Part shown: positions 18,058 to 24,986 of the stretch, in pieces
Numbering within the stretch: the stretch's first letter is position 1
Layout of the letters: every line of letters starts with the position of its first letter
Origin: Pseudomonas cremoricolorata
GTDB taxonomy: Bacteria; Pseudomonadota; Gammaproteobacteria; Pseudomonadales; Pseudomonadaceae
Direction: 5' to 3'
Length of the DNA: 64,000 nucleotides
Assembly: GCF_000759535.1 (NCBI RefSeq)
Contig: NZ_CP009455.1
Location: forward strand, 4,092,001-4,156,000
The notes under the pieces: model-generated
What the model was told of the DNA's origin: nothing
Seen by the model: the letters and a program-made list of their open reading frames with translations, nothing else
Databases searched by the model: none
Translations under genes and position numbers: made by a program

Positions 18058-18422
18058 ATGTTTGAAGACTTCCTGTGCAATGAGGAAACATACGACAACC
18101 TTGAAAGATTTTTTCGTCCTATTTCGAGGGTTACATAAAAAAAATGCGCATCAAGCCCGATGAGTTTGTTAGCCCTTACTATAATGCCAAGTACGCCAAT
18201 GGGGCTAAAATAAGAGAAGCCAATCCGATTTTCTCGGTGCGCAATAAGAGGACCGGCAACGCCTTCAGAATCGTCATATACAACCAAGTTCGGGGATATG
18301 CAAAGCATTACAAGGAAATTGAAGGAGGCAATGAAGTATGCCTTGTCATAAAAATAAAACATTTAAAAAGAGCACGGAAAGATCTTATGCGCTGGGCAAG
18401 CCTACAAGTACACAATACTTGA
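18058..18422 (+). pseudogene. Immunity gene 2, frameshifted
   Basis: The ATG at 18058 directly follows the toxin 2 stop. The frame MFEDFLCNEETYDNLERFF is interrupted by TAA at 18136, but one frame over the sequence continues SYFEGYIKKMRIKPDEFVSPYY and then NAKYANGAKIREANPIFS to 18422, aligning along its length with immunity protein 1. The shift falls at the six-T run 18109-18114. A shorter 92-residue product from the ATG at 18144 is possible but lacks the N-terminus. It is probably a decayed immunity gene unless the base loss is an assembly error. Confidence 0.7.
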
Positions 18423-18517
18423 GCAAAGTAAACTTAAAGCCATCATGACTCAGGGTACAATCAGTTGAAGCAATGGTCTTAGAGCTAGATAAATCACCGC
18501 AACTTCCAACACTGCTA

Positions 18518-18634
18518 GGCTCTGTACGACAAAATTTGAGACATCGGCGAGACAAGGCAATGGCGGCTCCGAATGGGCGACTCAGCTGTTTTCAACGCAG
18601 CATAACAAAGTATCAAATTTTTCCGTACAGATTC
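18518..18634. mobile_element. MITE-like element or insertion-sequence remnant
   Basis: A 117-base segment bounded by 21-base imperfect inverted repeats: GGCTCTGTACGACAAAATTT (18518 onward) against CAAATTTTTCCGTACAGATTC (18614-18634), with about 17 of 21 positions matching. The left end is preceded by CTA, giving CTAGGCTCTG, which recalls IS5-group ends that target CTAG or TA. There is no transposase reading frame inside. The family assignment is tentative. Confidence 0.4.
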
Positions 18635-18687
18635 TGTCAATACGTGGACGAAATCTTTCACAGCTTCATAGTAAGTACTGTCATGCC

Positions 18688-18753
18688 GAGACGGGGTTGC
18701 ATTACAACCGGTATCGATATTACGACCCGCGGGTTGGGTGGTTCATTGGCAAG
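18688..18753 (+). repeat. Third copy of the rhs core 3' end (fragment)
   Basis: 66 bases identical to 16798-16863 of the main rhs gene except for two substitutions, encoding ETGLHYNRYRYYDPRVGWFI and then GK. The frame continues out of homology as LEKTTKRGALKLAVYRAW and stops near 18822. It marks an older displaced tip whose toxin has been truncated. Confidence 0.8.
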
Positions 18754-18803
18754 CTTGAAAAAACAACTAAGCGTGGGGCACTGAAGTTGGCAGTGTACAG
18801 AGC

Positions 18804-19061
18804 ATGGCTCTCGACGAAATAGTACTACTTGCAGCACTTGACACTCTGCACGCTCTGAGAAATTTCTTCTTATGTGCTGCACAAGAAATGACAGCGCATA
18901 TCCATCTTCAGGATCGGTGCGATAATTTGTGGACTGAAGAGCATGTAGACATCATCCTTGCAAACAAGAAAACAATCAAAATCAGCACAGAATTAATCAG
19001 TAATGCCATTCATGTAAACTATTTCGAAATGAAAGCGAAAACAACATTTCGTTATATCTAA
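18804..19061 (+). CDS. Hypothetical 85-residue protein after the third rhs fragment
   Basis: A low-GC reading frame starting MALDEIVLLAALDTLHALRN with a mostly helical, cytoplasmic-looking product. It sits where an immunity gene of the third, truncated toxin would be, between an rhs core fragment and the PAAR gene. No good ribosome-binding site precedes its ATG. It may be an orphan immunity gene or a chance frame in AT-richer DNA. Confidence 0.35.
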   Translation: MALDEIVLLAALDTLHALRNFFLCAAQEMTAHIHLQDRCDNLWTEEHVDIILANKKTIKISTELISNAIHVNYFEMKAKTTFRYI

Positions 19062-19169
19062 GTCTATTTATGGCTGGCAACACCTTTCTCATCCGACACC
19101 CCAGCAAATCAAACTTCGAAATCGAAATTCTTCAACTAAAGCTGCGCTCCCCGATAAGGATTCCTGCCC

Positions 19170-19433
19170 ATGAACAAGATCATCCGCCTCGGCGACACCA
19201 CTTCCCACGGCGGGGTGGTACTCAGCGCCATTTCTCACACCGACCTCAACGGCAAGCCCATCGCCGGCAAGGGCGACAAGGTTCTATGCCCGCTCTGCAA
19301 GGGTGAGTTTGCGATTATCGAGGGCAGCAGCACCTATCACGTCAATGGCACGCCTGTCGCACTGGAAGGGATGAAGACGGCCTGTGGTGCGAGTCTGATT
19401 GCCGGTGCCTGTCATGCCAAAGTGCACCTTTGA
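19170..19433 (+). CDS. PAAR domain spike-tip protein
   Basis: An 87-residue protein that is essentially one PAAR domain: IRLGDTTSHGGVVLSAIS at the N-terminus, a central CPLCKGEF pair of cysteines, and the closing GMKTACGASLIAG. PAAR proteins cap the VgrG trimer and sharpen the type VI needle, binding one metal ion through conserved His/Cys residues. The codon use is again GC-rich, unlike the toxin region just upstream. AAGGA precedes the ATG. In this island VgrG, Rhs cargo and PAAR are separate polypeptides; the PAAR gene ends the island on this side. Confidence 0.88.
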   Translation: MNKIIRLGDTTSHGGVVLSAISHTDLNGKPIAGKGDKVLCPLCKGEFAIIEGSSTYHVNGTPVALEGMKTACGASLIAGACHAKVHL

Positions 19434-19502
19434 GCAGGGTGCCAGGTGTAACGCATCAAGCATGGTCTGCGCGTGCAAGGACACTCGGTATGTACGACCA
19501 CA

Positions 19503-19534
19503 AAAACGAAAAAGCCCTGGCATTTACCAGGGCT
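19503..19534 (-). terminator. Intrinsic terminator for the membrane protein gene
   Basis: Stem AGCCCTGG/CCAGGGCT with a six-base loop (19513-19534), followed on the minus strand by TTTTTCGTTTT. It lies 45 bases beyond the stop of the gene at 19579-19941. It may also stop transcripts coming from the PAAR gene. Confidence 0.82.
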
Positions 19535-19578
19535 CAAACCGACTCTACTTCAGCCACAGTGGCTCAAGCAGTCGCCAT

Positions 19579-19941
19579 TCAAGACGCCTGCTGACGGCGG
19601 TGATGCCAATACAGGTAGGCGAGTCCGACGGGTGCGATGAAGACCGCCAGGAACCAGCAGAACATCATGGTGATGAACTTGACGAACAGCATCAGCAACG
19701 CGTTTACCACGAACAGGTTGCCCCCCATGATGAAGCCCATCACGGTCTCGTAGACGAATCGCGAATAGGGGTACAGCAAGGTGCTGACCACCGCCATCAG
19801 CACGCTCGCGACGTCCAGGCCCTGGGTCGACTGGGACTTCATCCAGATGAAGAGCGCCGCGAACAGCGCGCCGAAGAACAGCTGGCGCAGGTAATAGGCG
19901 GGCGTCAGGCCGCCGAAGGTCATCGCTATGAATTGCCGCAT
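19579..19941 (-). CDS. Conserved hypothetical multi-helix membrane protein
   Basis: A 120-residue protein with about four hydrophobic segments, including QLFFGALFAALFIWM, a central one (VLMAVVSTLLY), MGGNLFVVNALLMLFV and FCWFLAVFIAPVGLAYLY, ending in a basic tail (WHHRRQQAS). The start at 19941 is preferred (GAGAGGGATC upstream); a longer frame reaches into unlikely sequence. It faces the T6SS island and has its own terminator. The architecture resembles MreD-like or other small inner-membrane scaffold proteins, but I cannot assign a family. Confidence 0.65.
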   Translation of the reverse strand: MRQFIAMTFGGLTPAYYLRQLFFGALFAALFIWMKSQSTQGLDVASVLMAVVSTLLYPYSRFVYETVMGFIMGGNLFVVNALLMLFVKFITMMFCWFLAVFIAPVGLAYLYWHHRRQQAS

Positions 19942-20340
19942 CCAAGATCCCTCTCTACTGATTTGAACAAGGCGCGGACTGTAACAGACCGTGTCTACCG
20001 ATTGAACCACCCTGCCGCTCTGACTCAACCTGCCCTGACCTCTAATGTGACGGGCTCGTCAATACACACGCCGTTCAATCCATCAGGAAAATTGCGGAAC
20101 GCTATCGTTGTGCCAGCGGTCTAGCTGCATTGAGGAAGTTCCGCAAAGCTGCCCAGTGGATTGTTGCAAGGTACTACAGCGCTCCAAGCACCGGCACTGC
20201 TGTCGCCTGTCCAGGCAACGGCAAAGGTTTCGCGGCCCTTAGCCATGGATGTCCGTGCATCCGCATGCCGTCGTGCAGTGGCTCCAATACCAAAGCCTGA
20301 GCCGTGCAGCTGTGTTGCGCGGACATAAATGGAGCGTGAT
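19942..20340. other. Intergenic region upstream of the dehydrogenase operon
   Basis: About 400 bases without a credible gene. It contains the promoters of the divergent genes on each side and the inverted repeat at 20092-20146. A weakly tRNA-like stretch on the minus strand near 19960-20022 was considered and rejected. Confidence 0.5.
20092..20146. promoter_or_regulatory. Widely spaced perfect 9-base inverted repeat
   Basis: TTGCGGAAC at 20092-20100 and GTTCCGCAA at 20138-20146, exactly complementary, centres 46 bases apart, about 195 bases before the first gene of the dehydrogenase operon. Either two half sites of a looping regulator or the arms of an mRNA hairpin. No regulator gene is adjacent. 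Confidence 0.4.
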
Positions 20341-21081
20341 ATGACCACACCCCCTGTCCCAGGACTGAGCCGGCGCAGCCTGCTCAAGGCCTCGGCCACC
20401 ACCGTTGCCGCAGGCGCGGCAGCCTATACCCAGGCCGCCACGGTCAAGGGCGTGCCGAGCTGGCTGCCGTTCGACCATAACGGCCCTTTGCACTACCAGG
20501 ACCAGCAGCCACAGTTCTTCAGCGCCGAGCAGTTGCGCGAAGTCGAAGCCATCGTCGAGCGCCTGATTCCCGGCGATGAGCTATCGGTGAGCGGCAAGGA
20601 GGCCGGTTGTGCGGTGTTCATCGACCGCCAGTTGGCCGGCCAGTACGGCACCTACGAGCGTCTGTATCAGCACGGGCCGTTCGTCGCTGGTGTCGAACCC
20701 AAGTCCGATCATGTGCCGCGCGAGCGTTATCGGCTGGGTCTGGAACAACTGGAAAAACACTGCCAACAGACCTACCAGAAGCATTTCAGCGAGCTGCCCG
20801 ATGCGCAGCGCGACGAAGTGCTGCAAGCGCTGGAGGGTGGCAAGATCGAGTTTGCCGGCGTCGCGTCGCAGGTGTTTTTCGAGCAAGTGCTGCAAAACAC
20901 CATGGAAGGCTTCTTTGCCGACCCGGTGTATGGCGGCAACCGTGACATGGTCAGTTGGAAGATGCTGGGTTTCCCCGGCGCACGCTACGACTACCGGCCC
21001 TATATTGCCCGGCACAACCAGAAGCTGGAGCTGACTCCGCTGTCGATCATCGGCAGCTCGGCCTGGAGTCGTAAAGCATGA
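20341..21081 (+). CDS. Gluconate 2-dehydrogenase gamma subunit (subunit 3 family), Tat-exported
   Basis: The small subunit of a periplasmic three-part flavoprotein dehydrogenase. The 246-residue protein begins with a twin-arginine signal (LSRRSLLKASATTVAAGAAA, Arg11-Arg12), which exports the folded complex, including the flavoprotein that has no signal of its own. The rest matches the gluconate 2-dehydrogenase subunit 3 fold, with EAIVERLIPGDE near residue 68 and GCAVFIDRQLAGQYG near 85. The ATG at 20341 is chosen because GGAGCG lies at correct spacing. It overlaps the flavoprotein gene by ATGA, so the subunits are made in step. The exact sugar-acid substrate cannot be read from sequence. Confidence 0.88.
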   Translation: MTTPPVPGLSRRSLLKASATTVAAGAAAYTQAATVKGVPSWLPFDHNGPLHYQDQQPQFFSAEQLREVEAIVERLIPGDELSVSGKEAGCAVFIDRQLAGQYGTYERLYQHGPFVAGVEPKSDHVPRERYRLGLEQLEKHCQQTYQKHFSELPDAQRDEVLQALEGGKIEFAGVASQVFFEQVLQNTMEGFFADPVYGGNRDMVSWKMLGFPGARYDYRPYIARHNQKLELTPLSIIGSSAWSRKA

Positions 21082-22853
21082 CGACCCAAGCCAAGAAACT
21101 GCCAGCAACCGATGTCGTGGTGGTCGGCCTCGGCTGGGCCGGTTCCATCGTCGCCAAAGAACTCGCCGATGCCGGTCTGCGGGTGATCGGCTTCGAGCGC
21201 GGCGCCTGGCGCGACACCGCCAGCGACTTCAACATCGCCTCGGCAGCCGACGAGTTGCGCTATGTGCAGCGCCAGGAACTGATGCTGCGTACCCGGCAGA
21301 ACACCTGCACGATGCGCAACAACGTCACGCAAACCGCCCTGCCCATGCGCACCTGGGGCTCGTTCCACCCCGGTAACGGTACTGGCGGCGCCGGCAACCA
21401 CTGGGCCGGCATCACCTTCCGTTTCCAGCCCGACGAATTCCGCCTCAAGAGCCACCTGGAAGAGCGCTATGGAAAACAGGCGCTCGACGGCCTGACCTTG
21501 CAGGACTGGGGCACCACTTGGGAGGAAATGGAACCGTTCTACGACGCCTTCGAGCGCGTCGCCGGGATTTCCGGCAAGGCCGGCAACATCGATGGCAACC
21601 TTATTGAGGGCGGCAACCCATTCGAAGGTCCGCGCAAGCGTGACTACCCCAACCCACCCACGCAGCAGACCTACGCCCCGACCCTGTTCGCCGAGGCCGC
21701 GCGCAACCTGGGTTACAAACCGTTCCCAGTGCCTTCGGCATTGGCGTTCCAGGGTTACACCAACAGCTATGGCGTGACCATGGGGCCGTGCACCTTCTGC
21801 GGCTTCTGCACCAACTACGGCTGCGCCAACTACTCCAAGGCCAGCGCCATCGTCAACGTGCTGCCGGCGTTGATCCGCATGCCCAACTTCACCGCCATGA
21901 CCCACTGTGAAGTGCTGGAAGTGCGCAAGGACAGCTCCGGCAAACGCGCCACCGGCATCGTCTATGTCGACGCCAACGGTCAGACCTGGGAACAACCCGC
22001 GCAGATCGTCGTGGTGGCTGCGTTCACCTTCGAGAACGTGCGCCTGATGTTGCTCTCAGGCATCGGTGAACCCTACGACCCGGTCAGCAACACCGGCACC
22101 ACCGGGCGCAACTACGCCTACCAGACCGCCAACAACGTTCAGCTGTTCTTCGATGAAGGCAAGCACTTCAACCCGTTCATCGGCGGTGGCGCCATCGGCA
22201 TGGGCATCGATGAGTTCAACAACGACAACTTCGACCATAGCGGCCTGGGCTTCGTCGGCGGAGGCAGCACCCGCGTCACGCCTATCGGCGCAGCGCCGAT
22301 CGCCTCGCGTCCAGTGCCGCCCGGCACCCCGCGCTGGGGCTCGCAGTGGAAGAAGACGACCGCACAGTACTACTCGGCGAGCATGTCCATCGGCTGCGAG
22401 GCGAGCAACTACAGCTCGCGCACCAACTACCTGTCCCTCGACCCCACCTACAAAGACCCGCACGGGCGACCCCTGCTGCGCATTACCTTCGACTTCACCG
22501 AGAACGATCTGCGCATGGCCCAGTACGTCACCGGCAAGACTGCCGAGATCGCCCGCGCGCTGAACCCTTCACTGGTGGTCGAGAGCCCGCGCAAGGCGCC
22601 GTGGAACAATACGTCTTACCAGTCCTCCCACGTGGTCGGTGGTTTCGTCATGGGCGCAGACCCGGCCACCAGTTCGGTGAACAAGCACTTGCAGGTGTGG
22701 GATGTACCGAACCTGTTCGTGGTGGGCGCTTCGGCCTTCCCGCAGAACCCCGGCTACAACCCGACCGGCACCGTCGGCGCGCTGGCGTTCAAGGCTGCCC
22801 ACGCGATTCGCACGCTCTACCTGAAGAACCCTGGGGAGATGATCAGCGTATGA
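21078..22853 (+). CDS. GMC-family FAD dehydrogenase, large subunit (gluconate 2-dehydrogenase type)
   Basis: The catalytic subunit that oxidises a sugar or sugar acid in the periplasm. The 591-residue protein has the FAD-binding GLGWAGS motif near residue 17 and the GMC C-terminal signature with a His/Asn pair (SYQSSHVVGG and GYNPTGTVGA). It carries a cysteine cluster C238-x2-C241-x2-C244-x4-C249 like the one that holds a [3Fe-4S] centre in bacterial FAD-glucose dehydrogenases and relays electrons to the cytochrome subunit. It has no signal peptide and is expected to be carried through the Tat pore by the gamma subunit. It overlaps both neighbours by ATGA. Gluconate, 2-ketogluconate or glucose are the likely substrates. 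Confidence 0.9.
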   Translation: MTTQAKKLPATDVVVVGLGWAGSIVAKELADAGLRVIGFERGAWRDTASDFNIASAADELRYVQRQELMLRTRQNTCTMRNNVTQTALPMRTWGSFHPGNGTGGAGNHWAGITFRFQPDEFRLKSHLEERYGKQALDGLTLQDWGTTWEEMEPFYDAFERVAGISGKAGNIDGNLIEGGNPFEGPRKRDYPNPPTQQTYAPTLFAEAARNLGYKPFPVPSALAFQGYTNSYGVTMGPCTFCGFCTNYGCANYSKASAIVNVLPALIRMPNFTAMTHCEVLEVRKDSSGKRATGIVYVDANGQTWEQPAQIVVVAAFTFENVRLMLLSGIGEPYDPVSNTGTTGRNYAYQTANNVQLFFDEGKHFNPFIGGGAIGMGIDEFNNDNFDHSGLGFVGGGSTRVTPIGAAPIASRPVPPGTPRWGSQWKKTTAQYYSASMSIGCEASNYSSRTNYLSLDPTYKDPHGRPLLRITFDFTENDLRMAQYVTGKTAEIARALNPSLVVESPRKAPWNNTSYQSSHVVGGFVMGADPATSSVNKHLQVWDVPNLFVVGASAFPQNPGYNPTGTVGALAFKAAHAIRTLYLKNPGEMISV

Positions 22854-24076
22854 AGGCTCTCATTCTCTCAAGCGTCGCGCTGCTCGGCAGCGTCAGCCTT
22901 GGTGCTCATGCCATGGGTGGCCAGGATTCCTACGAGCTGGTCAGCAAGGGTCGCTACATCGCTACCCTCGGCGACTGTACGGCGTGCCACACGGTACCGG
23001 GACAGCCGTTGTTCTCGGGTGGGGTGAGCATCGATACGCCATTCGGCAAGCTGGTCGGCGCCAACATCACCCCCGACACCACCACCGGCATCGGCCGCTG
23101 GAGCTTCGAGGACTTTTACAACACCATGGCCCGCGGCCATGCCCACAACGGCAAACGGCTGTACCCGGCCATGCCTTACACCGCCTACACCAAGGTCAGT
23201 CGCGAGGACAACTACGCGCTGTGGGCCTACCTGCGCACCATCGAACCGGTGCATCACCCGGTAGAGACCAACCAACTGCCCTTCCCGCTCAGCGTGCGCC
23301 TGAACATGAGCGTATGGAACCTGCTCAACTTCAGCGAAGGCGAGTACCAGCCCAAGGCCGACAAGAGCGCGCAGTGGAACCGCGGCGCTTACCTGGTGCA
23401 GGGCCTGGGTCACTGTGGCACCTGTCACACGCCAAAAAGCCTGCTCGGCGGTGACGACGACAGCGCCTTCCTCAAAGGTGGCGCGCTACAGGGCGTGACC
23501 GCGCCGGACATCACCGGCACCGACCATGTCGGCCTCGGCGCCTGGAGCGAGGACGACATCGTCGAGTACCTCAAGACCGGCGCCAACCGCTACGACATCG
23601 CCTCGGGCCCCATGGCCGAGGCCGTCGAGCACTCCACGCAGTTCTGGCACGACCAGGACCTGCGGGCAGTGGCTGTTTACCTGAAGGATCTGGGCGAACA
23701 GCACGAGCGCCCCGAACCTCTGGCTGCCGAGCAACCGGTCATGGGCGTAGGTCGTGCGATCTACGAAGACCGCTGCTCTGGATGTCACACCCCAAATGGC
23801 GAAGGCATCGCCAAGCTATTCCCGAAACTGGACAACGCGCCGCTGGTCAACGCCGACGACCCCACTTCGCTGATCGGTGTGGTGCTGGCTGGCAGCCGAG
23901 CGGTGAGCACCGAGGCGGCACCGACCGGCCCGGCCATGCCGGCGTTCGCCTGGAACCTCAAGGATGAACAGGTCGCCGCGGTACTGACCTACATCCGCAA
24001 CACCTGGGGCAACGCGGCGAGCGAAGTGACGGCGAGTGAAGTGGGCAAGCGGCGTGAGGCGTTGATGAAGGAATAG
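22850..24076 (+). CDS. Triheme cytochrome c subunit of the membrane dehydrogenase
   Basis: The electron-transfer and membrane-docking subunit. The 408-residue precursor has a Sec signal peptide (MKALILSSVALLGSVSLGAHA) and three CxxCH heme sites: CTACH at 43-47, CGTCH at 189-193 and CSGCH at 309-313. This three-heme layout is the one seen in gluconate 2-dehydrogenase, alcohol dehydrogenase and sorbitol dehydrogenase cytochromes, which pass electrons to ubiquinone. An N-terminal extension possible in the same frame overlaps the flavoprotein gene and is not used; the ATG at 22850 overlaps the preceding stop. It is the last gene of the operon. Confidence 0.92.
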   Translation: MKALILSSVALLGSVSLGAHAMGGQDSYELVSKGRYIATLGDCTACHTVPGQPLFSGGVSIDTPFGKLVGANITPDTTTGIGRWSFEDFYNTMARGHAHNGKRLYPAMPYTAYTKVSREDNYALWAYLRTIEPVHHPVETNQLPFPLSVRLNMSVWNLLNFSEGEYQPKADKSAQWNRGAYLVQGLGHCGTCHTPKSLLGGDDDSAFLKGGALQGVTAPDITGTDHVGLGAWSEDDIVEYLKTGANRYDIASGPMAEAVEHSTQFWHDQDLRAVAVYLKDLGEQHERPEPLAAEQPVMGVGRAIYEDRCSGCHTPNGEGIAKLFPKLDNAPLVNADDPTSLIGVVLAGSRAVSTEAAPTGPAMPAFAWNLKDEQVAAVLTYIRNTWGNAASEVTASEVGKRREALMKE

Positions 24077-24134
24077 GCCGACGGCGCTGCGGTTGCCGCT
24101 GCTTTCCAGGCAGCAGCGGCAATCGACTGCAGGC

Positions 24135-24314
24135 TTAACGCTTGCCGCGCTGCTTGAATGCCACCAACAGCAGCACCAGCCCCGGCAATAGAAATCCAAC
24201 GGCCAGATAGCCGAACGTCGATTGCCCGGACGCCCCAACCGCAGCGAATGACGCGCCCAGAATCAATAACGGTGAAGCCGCCATGTAAAACGGCTTGCGG
24301 GTGTCCTGACGCAT
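24135..24314 (-). CDS. 59-residue two-helix membrane protein
   Basis: Reads MRQDTRKPFYMAASPLLILG and then a Gly/Ala-rich turn, a second helix (FLLPGLVLLLVAFK) and a basic end QRGKR. A perfect AGGAGG box lies six bases before the ATG at 24314, which makes it a strong small-gene candidate despite its length. Two inner-membrane helices with both ends positively charged. Function unknown. Confidence 0.65.
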   Translation of the reverse strand: MRQDTRKPFYMAASPLLILGASFAAVGASGQSTFGYLAVGFLLPGLVLLLVAFKQRGKR

Positions 24315-24403
24315 TGCAGTTCCTCCTGAACCGGGGATCGGGCCACAGCACTCAACGGCTGCGCGCTAAAACCAATGAATGACGGCGTTGCCGATGACGA
24401 ACA

Positions 24404-24961
24404 TCAGCAGCATCCGCTTGAGTCTTGTGCGCAGACTGTAAGCAACGGCCAAGTGATTAACCAGCCTTTGTCATTCAACCGCTGTTGAAAAATCGTTGCC
24501 TTCGCTGCAGCGAAGTCCCCCGCGGGCCTGATCTTCAACTCAAACAAATCATCCAAAGCAAAGGGCGCTGCCACCTCGCAGTGGTCCTCCTCGCTTCGTC
24601 TTACCGCCACTGCGGTAGCGGTCTCCGGCCAATGTCCCATGGCATCGTTGACGTTCAGATACGCAGCATCGCCATTATTCAAGTGCATCCGCGCCTGATT
24701 CTTCACCGACCATTTCACGCCTGGCTCTATCGCCTGAAGTGTGCGCTCAAGCGCTCGATCGGTCTCGGCACTGCACGCATCGGCATCGAACCAGATGACA
24801 TCGACATCGGTAACGATAGGCGATGACGTACGGCCATGCAGGTGATCCCACACCGCATTGCGCACGAAACCTGCGCCGATCCAGCAGTCGGGTAACTGCA
24901 GAGCGTTCACCACGCCGAGCAATCGCCAGCGCAGCGGGTCGTTGCGGATGATCGATTGCAC
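24404..24961 (-). CDS. Nucleotidyltransferase-like protein (NTP_transf_6 type)
   Basis: A 185-residue protein starting at a GTG. GAGFVRNAVWD (residues 29-39) and the acidic pair in TDVDVIWFD (Asp52, Asp54) form the nucleotidyltransferase core of the PF06042 group, which is related to poly(A) polymerase heads and is biochemically uncharacterised. The C-terminal part (FALDDLFELKIRPAGDF) is also typical of the family. No RBS of strength is visible before the start. It is likely monocistronic, followed 26 bases upstream on the map by the DMT transporter gene on the same strand. Confidence 0.72.
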   Translation of the reverse strand: MQSIIRNDPLRWRLLGVVNALQLPDCWIGAGFVRNAVWDHLHGRTSSPIVTDVDVIWFDADACSAETDRALERTLQAIEPGVKWSVKNQARMHLNNGDAAYLNVNDAMGHWPETATAVAVRRSEEDHCEVAAPFALDDLFELKIRPAGDFAAAKATIFQQRLNDKGWLITWPLLTVCAQDSSGCC

Positions 24962-24986
24962 GCTGATTCGCGCTCACACCCCGCGC

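Larger units (their letters stand above)
18423..18803. other. Junk-like interval with MITE-like element and rhs fragment
   Basis: Low-GC spacer between immunity gene 2 and the 85-codon reading frame at 18804. It contains the inverted-repeat element at 18518-18634 and the third rhs core fragment at 18688-18753. No complete gene is seen. The interval looks like a scar of repeated insertion and tip exchange. Confidence 0.5.

Noticed and set aside
18473-18784. A 103-codon open frame across the MITE-like element and the third rhs fragment
   Set aside because: It reads through the inverted repeats and through the rhs fragment in a non-native frame; it is a chance frame.
19960-20022. tRNA-like stretch on the minus strand (D-loop, anticodon-loop and T-loop-like words)
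   Set aside because: The words GGTTCAATCGGTAGA, CTGTTAC and GTTCAAATC are present in order, but the acceptor, D, anticodon and T stems do not pair, so it is at best a decayed remnant.
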